From Polytrichum commune (Eukaryota > Streptophyta > Polytrichopsida > Polytrichales > Polytrichaceae), in contig OX485804.1 in assembly GCA_950295325.1 (NCBI GenBank), positions 57,774,429-57,834,428 on the forward strand: a stretch of 60,000 bases of DNA. The letters are read 5' to 3'. Position numbers and translations under genes: made by a program. Positions 33,037 to 45,169 of the stretch are shown piece after piece. How positions within the stretch are numbered: position 1 is the first letter of the stretch; each line of letters starts with the position of its first letter. The notes beneath the pieces were generated by a model. That model was not told where the DNA came from and ran no database searches. It was given only the letters and a program-made list of their open reading frames with translations.

Positions 33037-33365
33037 TCACTGCAGCTCGAGTATCAACCACCACGAACCAATACAACTAAAACATAGCGAAGGCACACAT
33101 AAACAACACACCTCCACATACTTACACTCTTGGATTCTCCCATGATGGAGTGAGAGATAACTTGACTCATTGTGTGCATTTGAAGAGAGAATGAGAGCTC
33201 TTGCTAGGGTTTGACTCTCTGCCTTCTCACTTGGCAAGAATGCCAAGCCGAGGAGGAGGCTCCTCACTTAGGAGCATCTCTCCAACTTCTAGGATTCATC
33301 CATCCAAATCTAAATGGATGAAATCCCACGGATAATGTGCGGCTGCCAATGCCGCATACTGTGAC
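33037..33365. repeat. Composite repeat R, copy 2
   Basis: This is continuous from 'cttacactcttggattctcc' to 'aatgccgcatactgtgac'. See copy 1 for the inverted and direct correspondences. The minus-strand 76-codon frame (33267-33037) is a translated repeat. Confidence 0.7.
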
Positions 33366-35526
33366 ATTCCATTTTTAGTTAGTCATGGCAAAAGCGATCC
33401 TATCTAAAATCTACAACTCGTTTTTCAAGTGCACTATATGAATACGTTCTAATATTATTGAAGATTAAAGTTCAAATACGTAGCTTGGATGCCCTTAGAT
33501 GTAAATGTAAATGTAGATTTTTTTAATTAAAAAAATCTTAGATGTCTAATATGAGTTATTTTGATTCTTTCTTTCATAGATTGTATATATGGATGTATAT
33601 TGAGACCCGACTTCTTTTAAGGGTTAACCATGACTAAGCAAAGAAAAGTTAGGTCCACTATAGGAATTGACATTTAAATATATATGGATAGACTACTTGT
33701 CCAAATTGAATAAGAGAGGTGCACTTGTAGGGACAAAAACATCAGATGACAATAGCAAAAGCAACAACACAACAACACAACAACACAACAACCCCAACTT
33801 CAAACATTTGTTTTCCATGTTCACAAACCACCATATTTGTGTGGTTTTGTGATCTAGTGTATGTCATATTAGTAGTTGGAATTGTCCAAATTCATGCTTA
33901 AATCCAAATATACTTTAATCTTAGTTTAGGGCACAATTATGACGTAATTGAGAGAATCACTAAGAGGACAAAAATTTGGAGTGCCTTGCGCATGGAAGTG
34001 CGCTCTAATTAACCTTGGAAATGAGACTTGGTTGCTGACATGATTGTAGGGGAGGGGGCTTGACTACATGTATATTTTGACACTAGGAATTAACCTTTTT
34101 TTAAAGGCATTTGAAAATAGATTTGCATAAACCTAGTGATGTGAACCCAAGATTGATGTTTTACATTAGTTTTTCATAATGGCATATTCTTTCCATTCAA
34201 AAAATTCTTGGAATTCTATATTTTAAACTATAATTTCCATTTTTTTTACAATATAAGAATAAAAAGTTCACTAAATCCACTTAAGCAACTTTTAGCACTG
34301 GGCATCACATTCATTTGTACATCCCTAATCTAAGTACTTTATGGAGGTCAATAAGAAATGTTAAGAGTTCTAGTTCTCATTTGTGGTCCCTAAACCACAA
34401 ATTGATGTCAAGCATTCTTTGGCTTCACCAGGGGGAAACCTATCCATTCCTACCACTCATTGCAAATTGTACTATTGCGACCCATGGTGAGAAAATGCAT
34501 AAATAAATCTAGTTGGTTGCCGATTCCCAAATTTGCAACCAAAACCCTCCAGTTGACAACTAAAATGATTTAATTATGCACAAAAATCTCACAATGGCTT
34601 GCAACGGATGGTTGGAATGAACGAGTTTTTGCTAGTGATTGTCAGGAAATTCCCTTTGGCTAGTTGATACCGTTGACCTTTACATAATACTTTGAGGATG
34701 GCCACTTTACACTTGCTCAAACTATTGAGAGCTCGAAGATCGGTTGAGATTTCAATAGTTTGCACTTTGGATGAAAGCTTCTCAAATCCAAACATCAAAC
34801 TGTGATGTTCGAGCTCTCAATTTGAATTGTTGTCTAAATTGGGGCCTCTGGACAAACCGAACGCATGTGTCAGTTGTATTGACAAATGGAAATTAGACTA
34901 TGGCAACTTCAAAGAAGCTTTGGACGGAATCTCTAAGGGATTTCCCAACATCTTGCAAGCTAAGCACTCCTTGGTTGAAGGGGGGGGGGAATTGAGTATA
35001 GTTTGTTGTGAAACCCCATCTTAGTGTAGTTTAATTCTTCTATTGAGGTTCTCCAATTGAGGAAATAAATTAAAACTATGTTGTAAATACGGTCAAGTAC
35101 ATCATATAATTAAGCGTACAAGACAATGCAATATCTAGTATTTTGGTTTGGGCCACCATTGCCACACATGATTGTAGTTTTGTAAGTCTCAAATCATGTT
35201 GTATATCACTTAGTTGTTTAGCCTTCAAGGACATAAAAACATATAAGAAAACTTTGCTATCAAGTGTATTACGAATGTTTGCAATCACATTCTTATACAT
35301 GCTGTTCTTACACATGTCAAGATGTTAATATTAGATTTGAAACGCAGTCTTGACGTGGTTCTTAATAACTTCTCTATTGATGTAAAAGAAAATGAGCATT
35401 GAAGGCTTTCATCTTAAGTCACTTCACATTTCAAAACATACCGTTGACTTCCAAGGATTAACTTCCCGTTAACTTGACAACAAGCAACTCAGCAACGAAC
35501 AATTGCAACCTGGTTAATTGAACTTC
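33366..35526. other. AT-rich intergenic stretch, no gene; possible retroelement end near 34827-35000
   Basis: A frame at 34827-35024 ends in a purine tract ('gttgaagggggggggggaat' type, about 34974-34993), which could be a retroelement polypurine tract. No LTR pair is visible. A 'caacaacacaa' microsatellite is at about 33763-33790. Confidence 0.35.
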
Positions 35527-35889
35527 TCACATGCGAAATGGAAATGGCCTTTCATGTGCTGCTGCTGTCTCCCAACAGCCACAAACTCTGCATGCCAGAT
35601 TGGGGGAGAGCAGCAGCTGGGAGGCATCAGTGGTGGAGTACATAACTTTTGACATGCACACAGAAATCATGCTATGGAGACGGATGAGAGAGAGAGAGAG
35701 AGAGAGAGAGAGCTCACACAAAATGTAGGTGTATTGTGTTTGAGATCGATGCAGCGGTGGCAGATGCAGACTGATCTGCACTGTGCAGCAGTAGACAGGC
35801 TCTTTGATCCGTGGGAGCATTAACATCTGTCCCACCCATGATGCTCCCCTTGCCCTGTTCTGCCCTGCACTGGTCACTGCACTTGCTGT

Positions 35890-36374
35890 AAGTCTTAGTA
35901 CTAACTTAACCTCTGCCAGGAACCCCTCCCTCAGCTGCTCCTCAGCCATAGCTGCTCTAGTCTTGTGGGGATGGAAGTAGGCATCTGGCAGCTGCGGGTT
36001 CATCTACTTCAAGCCTCAGGGGAGCTGGTCATGACTCATGAGTCACGGTGAGGAATTAGAGGAACTAAGTTATGTAGGTAAATTAGAGTGGATCAATGCA
36101 GCATTCCTACCCACACTAGCTACCATTTCGGTATGTAGTTTCTCTGTCTTGGTAGTCTTCTTAATACTAACTTAACCTCTGCCAGGAACCCATCCCTCAG
36201 CCATAGCTGCTCTAGTCATGTGGGGGATGGAAGAGTAGGGTAAGTAGGTATCTGGCAGCTGCGGTATCCATCTGCTGCAAGCTTCAGGGGAGCTGATCAT
36301 GAGTCACGGCGAGGAATTATCTGAGAAACTAATTAGAGTGGATCGATGCAGCAACATGATTCCAACCCATACCA
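35890..36374. repeat. Two-copy direct duplication (~230 bp)
   Basis: Copies 35890-36124 and 36152-36374 share 'actaacttaacctctgccag', 'ccatagctgctctagtc', 'tctggcagctgcgg' and 'gtggatc.atgcagca'. Copy 2 lacks 11 bases near 'cagctgctcct', which would shift any reading frame. The overlapping minus-strand frame (36003-35527) is therefore unlikely to be protein-coding. A (GA)n run lies at about 35688-35713. Confidence 0.75.
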
Positions 36375-37850
36375 GTTTCATCTGTAGCTGAGCTTCTTTG
36401 TGTTCGTTATGTCGATGGAGTAGCTCACGTCGACGTTCGACCATGCCCGCATTGCAGCAGGCTGCGAGAAACTGCAGGTGGTGAGGAGGAGGGAAAGTCG
36501 TTGGAGCTCGTGTGAAAGAGAGCGGAGTTGTTGCAGTCTAATGCATTGCATTGCATTGCTCGTGTGTTGCAGCTGGCTGTACTGGGTGGCGCGGTAGCTG
36601 CTGCATTGTATGTAAGTCGTGGTGCTAGTACTGCTTAGGTCTGGGTTAGGTTGGGGTTGCCGGCCCTGCGCTGATCCGTTATGTATCGGTCCTTTCTTAG
36701 ATTTGAGGGAAGTGTTTGTCACAATGCCAGCAGTTTACAAAGAAGCTAGAATATTCCTCTGGGTGTGGCGGGCGCTTGGGGGCATTTTGCTAACTGATCC
36801 TGCTCTGCAATGTTTCTTTCCAGCGCCATGGCCATCCCCTGAAGCTCCGGCGAGGACTGCACTGACCATCACTCTTTGGACACGCAACTTCTGCGGGGCC
36901 GGAAGCCCAGGTTTTCCCCTGCTTTTTTCTATCTTTTATCTGCACTGGACGCATGGACGTGGATTCTCCATTCCACGTTCTTCAGAAAGTTTCGTCTGCA
37001 GTTCGAGCCACCCACCTCGCTCGTTTGCATCTCCTATTCAGCGCCGCATTGACCTTTTTACCTATAAGGGTTTTGGTGAACCTACCAACCACGGCACTGC
37101 TACTTGTGGGTGTCATTTCTGGTTCTGAAAGAGGAGCACAACTTTATGGGAGCTTGGTGTAGCTTTGATCACATTGCTCTAGAAAGAAATGGAGAAACAC
37201 TGTTGTGGTGATGAGCGATTGAGCTCCGAACGTCTTCATGGATCCACAATCTAATGTGACGTGTGACGGCATTTGTAAGGAAGTTCAGTTCAAGTTCAGT
37301 AATTCTCAATATTAGTCACAGCAACCATGCCTACTGCAGTAGAGAGGTTCCAAACAGTAGAGAGAGAGAGATTCAGGCGTGTCCTCTTCGGAATGCGTAG
37401 AGTACTCGTCTTCTCTCTGTTTGGCTCTACAATTTGCACATCCTCAAGTTCACGCATGCTTCTCAAATTCACCTTATTCTTGTCTTGTTAGTTAAGTTCT
37501 TGAAGAATGCTTCAGCACATTACTCGAGTCCGGATCGATGCTAATTCATCACCATCTTGTCCTGTCACTAGGGTGGACTGGCATGAATGCTCGTCGAATT
37601 CTCAGGCACGGAAATGGAGGCTCGAGTCAGTTGCAGGGCAAGTGGGGCGTCTATACAGCAGGTTTACAGCAGCGAGCAATAGTTTCCTCACAACTGCCAA
37701 TTATAGCTGGGAAGAAGAAACTTGGAGGAATAGGGATCTTCTACTTCCCAAGAACGACTAAGTAAACAACGTGACACCGCTTTTTAAAGAAAAGTGTATA
37801 ACTCAAGTCCAACCCTTTCGAAAGCCTGGTTCGTCGTTCTCTGGCCGGGC
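36375..37850. other. Less AT-rich region upstream of the PADRE gene, no gene assigned
   Basis: A plus-strand frame of 169 codons (36619-37128) and shorter ones occur, but none has recognisable domains or codon regularity. The region might hold promoter or untranslated exon sequence of the downstream PADRE gene; nothing shows this directly. Confidence 0.35.
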
Positions 37851-37854
37851 GACG

Positions 37855-38572
37855 GCGGAAGTAATGATATCTATTGTATAGATACCGTTGGGGATGATGA
37901 ACACTGAACCTGCAGTTTCGGTGAGATAGTTATCAACACTTGAAGAAAGAGGACATGCCCTTTTTATGGTGTTTTTCTGGTGTTCCATTCTTCCTGTGAA
38001 AAACAGATACGATGGACAGAACTCCGACAACATTCGGAAGAAAGTAGCAACAATCCTCTCTACCGTTGCTGATGAAGAAGACTGAACCAGCTTCGGTGAG
38101 ATAGTCATCGACCACTCGAAGAAAGTGACATGGCTAATTTCTGCTGCTGTTCGATTCTTCCCTGTGAAGAACAGATATGATGGACAGAGCTCCGATAACA
38201 CTCGGAAGAAATAGCAATAATCCTCTTTATCTTTGCGGATGAAGAAGACTAAACCTGCAGTTTCGGTGAGATAGTCATCAACGGTTGAAGGACGAGGACT
38301 TTGCTAATTTCTGTTACTGTCGATTCTTACCTGCGAAGAACAGACAGAGCCCCGACACCATTCGGAAGTAAAGAACAATAATCCTCTGTACCGTTGAGGT
38401 TGAAGAAGACCGAACCAGATAGTCATCATTGTCAACACTTGAAGAAACAAAGAGAGGGAGTTAGGCTGATTTCTGCTGCTGTTTGATTCTGACCAGCGAA
38501 GAGCAGATAACGATGGACAGAGCTCAGACAACATCATTATTTGGAAGAAAAGATCAACAATAATTCTCCTCT
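37855..38572. repeat. ~165-bp tandem array ending at the PADRE start codon
   Basis: The anchor 'gatggacagagctccgac' and variants occur at 38011, 38179, about 38339 and 38512, with a partial first unit from about 37855. Each unit also has 'gaagaagactgaacc', 'cggtgagatagtcatc' and 'ttctgctgctgtt' blocks. The final unit runs directly into the ATG at 38573. Antisense frames repeat the peptide MLSELCPSYLFFTG, but only as a shadow of the repeat. Confidence 0.75.
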
Positions 38573-39409
38573 ATGAGGAGCCGCCGTGGTCCTGCAGGGA
38601 TGTTGATGTTCTGCAAGTGCGTATGCACATGGCAGCCTGTGCAAGTAGTCCACGGCGACGGTCGGGTGCGGAGTCTGGCCCATCCTATCACAGTAGGGGA
38701 GCTTCTGGAATGTCACCCGCACCATTTTGTTTGCGAGCCTAGTAGCGATGGCCCTCTCTACCACACGGGCATGTTACCCTCGGAGATGGAGCTGGAAGAA
38801 GGACGAATATATCTCCTCCTCCCACTCCCCCGTCTCCTACCTCACCTCGCCAACACATTTCCCAAACCTCCCTCCTGCCCTTGCTTCTCCAAAAGAGAGA
38901 CTCGCACTGTGGCCCCGCATTCGAGCTCCTCCAGCAGCAGCCCGGACATTGCACCAGCTCATCAAAAGAAAGATGCGTGCGGTGGTGATGATGATGACAA
39001 GAAGCAAGGGAAGCAGCAGCAGCAGCAGCAGGGGACCTTCTTCAAGGACAAGTCTACGTTCAAGAAATGGCTTGCGAACAATCACCGCCACTTGGTGGCC
39101 GCTGCGACCTCCGCCTCCAAGCTCCACCACCGAGCTAGGTCCAAGTTTGTGAGGTCCTTGATCTACACAAGCAAGAGATTGTTGCCGGAGAGGTTGCAGA
39201 TCCCCCTTATCATTTCCCTCGACAAACTCGAGGAGCAAGCCAACATGAAAAACTCCTCAGCCACCGCCAAGACTCAGGTGTCGATGCAGTGCTCCAGGAA
39301 CCGATGGAGGCCCGGGTTGGAGTGCATCTCCGAGGTGGATTTGCTCGCCGGATTGCTGATCAAAGAGGATGGGCCCGGTGGGATGATGATTACTGACAGA
39401 TTAGGGTAA
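38573..39409 (+). CDS. PADRE (DUF4228) domain protein
   Basis: This single open frame of 278 residues has the PADRE N-terminus VQVVHGDGRVRSL (residues 23-35), then ITVGELLECHPHHFVCE (39-55) and the LEEGRIYLLLP edge (74-84). A low-complexity middle with Ser, Asp and Gln runs (117-153) follows. A basic segment is at about 157-205, and a C-terminal RWRPGLECISE (245-254) matches the short conserved tail of the family. PADRE proteins are a plant family often induced by pathogen or abiotic stress; biochemical function is not established. Internal ATGs at residues 10 and 12 (38600, 38606) fit the usual family start better than the first ATG. The stop follows 'ttagggtaag', which could also be read as a splice donor, but the protein already looks complete. 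Confidence 0.82.
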   Translation: MRSRRGPAGMLMFCKCVCTWQPVQVVHGDGRVRSLAHPITVGELLECHPHHFVCEPSSDGPLYHTGMLPSEMELEEGRIYLLLPLPRLLPHLANTFPKPPSCPCFSKRETRTVAPHSSSSSSSPDIAPAHQKKDACGGDDDDKKQGKQQQQQQGTFFKDKSTFKKWLANNHRHLVAAATSASKLHHRARSKFVRSLIYTSKRLLPERLQIPLIISLDKLEEQANMKNSSATAKTQVSMQCSRNRWRPGLECISEVDLLAGLLIKEDGPGGMMITDRLG

Positions 39410-39772
39410 GAGTGCTCATGCAGTGGGGACCCCATCCCTCTCGCTCTGCCCTTTTAGTTTCTTGGTCTTGCGGTAGGTTGCTTGTGACCTACCATGCAAA
39501 CCCTAGGGAGCAGAGGCCGAACGACCGACCGACCGTCTTGTTTTTATGATGATTCTTGCAGGAATGTTGACGGAGAATCCTCCGCTCGGACATAACATTA
39601 TTTAGTTCCATGAGCCCGTTCCATTCTATGATTACATGCCTTCATATGCAAGGTATAGTTCTCGGATCTCATTTGACACATTCCCCGCTCCTATCCAATC
39701 TCCCTCGCCAGCTAGAAACGGTTATGGATGATCTGAATTGACGTTTTAGGGTAAGAGGAGTGATGCAAAGGG

Positions 39773-39808
<36 letters not shown>

Positions 39809-40360
39809 CATGGGTAAGGTTGCTTGTGACCTATCATGCAAATAATAGGTTTAGCAAAGGGCCGAACGGCTATCTTGTTTTATGATGGTTCTTGCCGGAT
39901 TGTTAAAAATAGAATAGGATTAACCTTAAAAGGTCAAGAAACAAATTTCATGTTCCATAGGGGAATCTATTCTTGTATAGCTTGCCTCTCCCATGTCAAG
40001 ACCTACATACATAATTTACATTGGTTCAAAGAGTTTTCCCTCCTATTCTTGACCTCCAGGAGATTGGTCTTGAGTTTGTTTGGTTTCTCTTGGGAACACG
40101 TAATTTGAGCTTGAGAACTTCTTAGGAGCGGCAAGGTGGGTGGGTATGGCTTGCCTATTTCCGTGATATTTGCCAAAGTAATGGTTGGAACCTTAGAGTT
40201 TCTGACTAACACACCAACGACAAGATGCACTTCCCATCATCTTTAAGGAAAATTCTAATGCCCATGGATGCAGATGGGACATTCCTTAGGGTAGGTTCCT
40301 TATGACTTACCGTGCAAACCCTAGTTACTCCCCTCCCTAGGGTTTGCAAAGGTCAAACAA
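39405..40360. repeat. Diverged direct repeats downstream of the PADRE gene
   Basis: Blocks 'agggtaagag.gtgatgca', 'ggttgcttgtgacctaccat', 'gcaaaccctag' and 'gatggttcttgc' recur in order at 39405-39570 and 39745-39910, and in part at 40285-40345. The first copy overlaps the end of the coding region. A (CT)n run is at about 39775-39804. Confidence 0.6.
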
Positions 40361-40796
40361 TAGAACTTAAGATTACGGGGAGCGAGTTATCATGTTGACT
40401 TTAGAGTTCAAAATGGTGTAGGTGATCAACTTTTCTAGAATTTAGCCTTATCCAATGATGGTACATTATTTCTTCATAATGTGTCCCTCCCACAAGGATT
40501 GAACAATGTTATGTGAAAGTGAGCAGTAGGGAGGTAGTGAAATTAGAAGGTTGTAAGAAAGAGACCACCACAAGGAAATGGTGGACAGAGAATGATGGGT
40601 CCCCTTTGCCACACTTGTCCCACATATTTACACAACTATGCAAACGTGGACGATTGGTAACTGTAGTGTTGACCATCTCAAATCTCGTTGACATGTCATA
40701 TCCTCATTGGACACAAGCACACCAATTAAAACCATAGCTTGCTATCCTCGTGACATGCATTGGTCATCCCTACGTCCAGTATCATACATGTGTTGT

Positions 40797-40897
40797 CCTA
40801 CTATGGGTTGTAGCAGGGTTCCTCGTGCTACTACATTCTTGCTTCTGCACGTGGTTCGGTAGCACGAGGATGCCTTTCTACAACCATATGTAGTAGG
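40797..40897. ncRNA. Candidate small-RNA-type hairpin
   Basis: The arm 40797-40832 ('cctactatgggttgtagc...ctcgtgctact') pairs with 40859-40897 around a 26-nt loop, with two or three small bulges and internal mismatches. This shape resembles plant microRNA precursors more than a perfect MITE foldback. No known microRNA is recognised, and expression is unknown. Confidence 0.4.
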
Positions 40898-40989
40898 CTC
40901 CTCACGTACAATGTCCAGCCCATAAGCTACTTTCGTAAACGAGTTCCTTGTGGACACAGTATATATGATCATTGACCACACGAATCTCT

Positions 40990-41925
40990 GGTGTGTGTGA
41001 CACTATGACACTGTTTTCTGTTCTTCAAAACTCTTCATGGGCTTCCGAGTTTGTGAGGAGAATCAAGCCATCTCCACAATGTCGATTTCCGTTTCCGTTG
41101 CTTATGCAACACAGAAGCTTCGATCTTGTTCACATTTTGGGTTCAAGGTGATGATCGTCACTGTGCAATTCATTCACTTTCTCCAAGGTGATCGATCACC
41201 ATCAACTTTGAAAGTTTCAGGTTGAAACTCAAAAGGCCGGGGGATGGAGAAATGAAGCCCCCTGCCAATCGACAAAAGACAAGACTCTTTGTTGAAACAA
41301 GTCATGCATATCATCTCAAATGCATGTGGACCAGCGTTCAATGTCGAGTGAGTGTTGATACATAGTTACCAGCCTCTTGGGATTTGCAGAAATCTTTTCA
41401 GCTCTAACACAACGTTCACCTAATGATTCATCCAACAGTGATCCAACGCCTTAATCAACCTTTTATGTCTATATAAATGTATATGTATATGAACTAATGA
41501 GCAAAATTGCAACTCTATGTCTTGTGTGTATATTCTTGTTTGATGTGATTGAATCGATGTTGATATATGAGTTGTAGGTCTGTGATTATATTATTTGATG
41601 TAGGTATCTTTTCCAAACAAAATTCATTTAGCAACCGGCAAGTGCGTTTGGATTATCACATGATCCAACTACTTTGTCAATAAACTCTACTAGGTTTTGT
41701 TTTTTTTTTTGGGTACATGCATGCATGTGTTTCAAATTTTAGAATTCTCATTTTTATCTCGGGATGGGTATAATATGGTTTGACCTACATTAGTTGCAGG
41801 GAGAAGAGTCATTTAGAACCACTGTTGTTGTAGGATAGATGAATTGCACTTCAAGTGACTCACATGCATATATATATATATATATATATATGCCAAGGTT
41901 TTTAAACAATTATGAAAATTAACCC
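40990..41925. other. Intergenic, no gene; (TA)n at about 41867-41891
   Basis: One 62-codon chance frame occurs at 41037-41225. Nothing else is recognised. Confidence 0.45.
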
Positions 41926-41929
41926 AACC

Positions 41930-43000
41930 CTTCTCCAGTTTACCTACCACCTCCGGAATCGGGAGTCATAAACACTATTAACAACTCTATCAACATAACT
42001 ACAATATGGGCACCCCATTAGGCAACAAGGGCAACATAGGTCCCCTCAAGCACCAATGGTACACCATATCACCATCCTCGGTCCAACTAGAAACTACCCA
42101 CGGACCCTCGTAAGCTCCCCAAGAGATTATTGGTTGATCATATCCAAGAATTGCAAGGCCTTCCTCCACCATCATCACTACACTTCAAGTTTGTGCGTCA
42201 TGAGGTCATGCTCGATCAGGCATCCACCTTGCCAATTGGAGATGCACATGACAAACAAAGCCAATATCATGATCTCCTTCTTTCGGCCGTTGCAAGCCTG
42301 ACTGAGATAAATAATTTAAAAATAAATAAATAAATCATGAGGAATTGTAGTCAAACTCCCCTCTACTGCAATCTCCTCCCATACTATAGTAGAGGAGGTT
42401 ACCTCGCCATCTTCAACCGCATCACCCCCTCCGGTTATTGATGGAATAACTGCCTCCAAATCAATCACACCATTTACCCACGCCATCTCTCAAAAGTGCA
42501 AAGAAAATGTAGACACAAGACTACAAACCACTGCACACCCATCCTACTAAGTACAATAGGATGCCACTTCTTGGCAACCCTACCCTAAGAATGTTTACCC
42601 ATGAAAAACCCGCACATTATCTTCACCCACAAGCTAACAAAAACATCTTGCCAACATCATACCCCATTACAATCTCTTCACCTCCCTCCCACAACATTAA
42701 CAAAATGCCAAGATAAGATGTTAAGGAAAGGGTCCAATCCGTATCAAGCTCAACATTTGGGAATAAAGTTTTCCGACATCAACTAGCATCGTGGGCACAC
42801 AAGGACTCGAACTCGGCCTTCACATAGGATTAAGTTACAACCACTCCCCTTGAAACACACAATCTCAACATGTCCACCACAAACCCCCATCACAACTATA
42901 TGCGCACCACCCCACACTCCCATCCTTCCCACATGTGCAGTCCCACTCCCTAGGTGCCCCAAAACCATTAATTCACACAATCACAAAAAAACTCCACCAA
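41930..43000 (+). other. C/A-rich degenerate coding-like tract, possibly retroelement-derived
   Basis: The plus strand is C/A-rich like the coding strand of the LINEs in this window. Frames starting at 42006 and 42130 read like protein (LVDHIQELQGLPPPSSLHF, QYHDLLLSAVASLTEIN) but are interrupted. No RNase H, reverse transcriptase or zinc motif is seen, so the assignment is weak. Confidence 0.3.
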
Positions 43001-45165
43001 ACAAATCTTATCGAGAAGAAGTCTATGGGCGATGAAAACAACTTTTGGCTTCTGGTGAGGCCACGTTGCATGTGCTTTCTCGACCGTTGGATTTGACCGA
43101 TGTAACCCTCCTCCCCTGATCTCCTTGGTTCCTGCCACCACTCATCCACTGTGTGTGCATATAGATAGACAAACAGACAGAGAAGACAGACATGCACTCA
43201 CTCTCTTCACCTTCCCGATTACAATTTCTTTGCCGATTCTCTTCGCCAGAGGGCATCCGATTACGTTAGGGAAATTCTCTATAAGTCACAAGGCCCTCTT
43301 ATCTACATGTAGGCAATATTTCTAGGCAAACCTGAATGGGGTAAATTCATTTGACAAACCCAAGAAAAATGGGCCCTTAATCACATCAGCAATAAAATTG
43401 CCAAAGTCCTTTTAAAAATAAATAAATTTATGGGATATTGTGTGGGACTTCTTGCCCTCTCTACATTGCTTCTACAACCTTTGCTTCGTCCTGCACAATT
43501 TTGTGAAGTAATGTTCTTTTGGCTTCTTCGGGGCCCTCTTTGTATATATAACAAACAAAATAAATAATATTGATATAGTAATATTCATTCGGTTTGTGAT
43601 TAGGCATGCTCATTGCAAAACCTCCTTGACTCACATGTGGGATTGAGCCGGCCATCCTTGCCATGTACTTACACTAAACATTTGTCAAATGTAATAGAAC
43701 CAAGGAAAAGAATGACCAAACATTCATACATACAATCTCCTACCCCAATTTGCAGCCACGAAATCCACCATTTGAGACCCTAGTAAGATAGGACCACCTT
43801 AAACTGAGAAGTAAAGGTAGTTGGCATACATGTGGTAGCCATGCATATGAGCCGGAAAAAAAATTCCCAAGTAGAAAAATAGAGACCAAGTGTACTACAA
43901 GTTCCCCTCCCCCAATATTAAAACAAATCAAAATAAACATTTGAAGTGAAAATTGTGTTGTCAATTAAAACCATTTGGGGAACCTAATGTTCACATGACG
44001 AACATTCTTATAATCAATATGTATTTATTAATCAAGATTTCAAGGGTGTTAGTTTTGGGGGTTGTTTTGGTTTAAAGTGCTCCACCTTATGTTTTATCAC
44101 TTCGTCGTGATACCATCATGTTCGTAGGATCTCTCTCTCTCCACCTGCGTGCAACAACTTGCAGCAAGTGTGAACATAATTGAACTTATAACCTACATAA
44201 GTAACCACTAGGTTGATAGGGTTACCATTGTAGGCAATGTAAAACCACATGTGTAAACCCTGCGTAAGTAGGTTAAGAAATCACAAAGTACCTCCGTCAT
44301 AAGTGCTCAATGATTTGTCCTTCTACAAAATCAAGGTAGGGTGTGCACCACATGGTAAACTTACCATTACGTTATAACTTACCAATTTGATTGTTAACAT
44401 TGCCTTTAATGATAAATTGCCAACATGGTTATATGTTTGCACCACAAGCTAAAGTACACTTTATCTCTAATGGTAAGTTACAACACTTCCCACCAAAGCT
44501 ATCATGAGGTGGTATGTATCTATATACAACAGTAGATGTGGTGATGGTGCTGAGGTTGTTCCCCGATTGTTTTTGCTTGAAAAAAATAGCTTGAAAGTGT
44601 CACGTAAGCTGCAACCTCTTATTTTATTTGATGAGAAAACTTAAAGGAAGTCAAAAGATCATTCCCCACCTCTCACCTCTGGCCAATGCTAATTTCTTTT
44701 GCAATTGAGTGCAGGCTTCCACAAAATTAGCAACCGAATTGCAATTAAGCAGCAGATGTAACAACATCAATTCTCCTCCTCCTCCCTCCACCCCTTCTCA
44801 CTAACAAACATGTGTGCGCATATATAGTTTTTTTTTTAATTTTAATTTTTAATCAATCAACAAACACCTCAGACAATTAGTGTATGTTCTTGAATTATAT
44901 GATAAATGAGCATGTATTGATGAATTTAGTATCACTTGGTAAAACATTTAGCCCTCGCTAATTTTGAGACTTTATAAAACTATGTGTGTTTTGGGAATTA
45001 GTACCACACGTACTAATTGGGATAATGAGCGAAGCGTGGGGCATGGGCATTAGGCCACATTAACTTTATCTTAAGTAAGAAGACATGATAATGTTTTCAT
45101 GTGTGGCCCTACAGGACTCATGCCACAGATAACCGGCGATAGTAACTTACAAACGCGGCCGGGTA
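43001..45165. other. Intergenic, no gene
   Basis: This is AT-rich with short chance frames on both strands. No repeat boundaries are clear. Confidence 0.45.
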
Positions 45166-45169
45166 TCCT

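Noticed and set aside
35527-36003. 158-codon minus-strand frame
   Set aside because: It overlaps a local duplication whose second copy has an 11-bp deletion that breaks the frame, and it includes a translated GA microsatellite. No domain is recognisable.
36270-36300. Resemblance of 'aagcttcaggggagct' to conserved plant microRNAs (miR390 or miR319)
   Set aside because: There are too many mismatches, and no fitting hairpin arm was found nearby.
36619-37128. 169-codon plus-strand frame
   Set aside because: It has no recognisable motif, irregular composition, and no splice or start context to support it.
37803-38201. Minus-strand frame with repeated MLSELCPSYLFFTG peptide
   Set aside because: This is the antisense translation of the ~165-bp tandem repeat before the PADRE gene. 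The frame is not kept in all units.
38837-39238. Antisense and alternate-frame ORFs over the PADRE gene (also 38727-39152, 38739-38954)
   Set aside because: These are shadows of the real coding frame, made open by its GC-rich and low-complexity sequence.
42780-42830. tRNA-like T-arm 'gttcgagtcc' on the minus strand
   Set aside because: The flanking bases do not form the T stem, and no acceptor or anticodon arm is visible.
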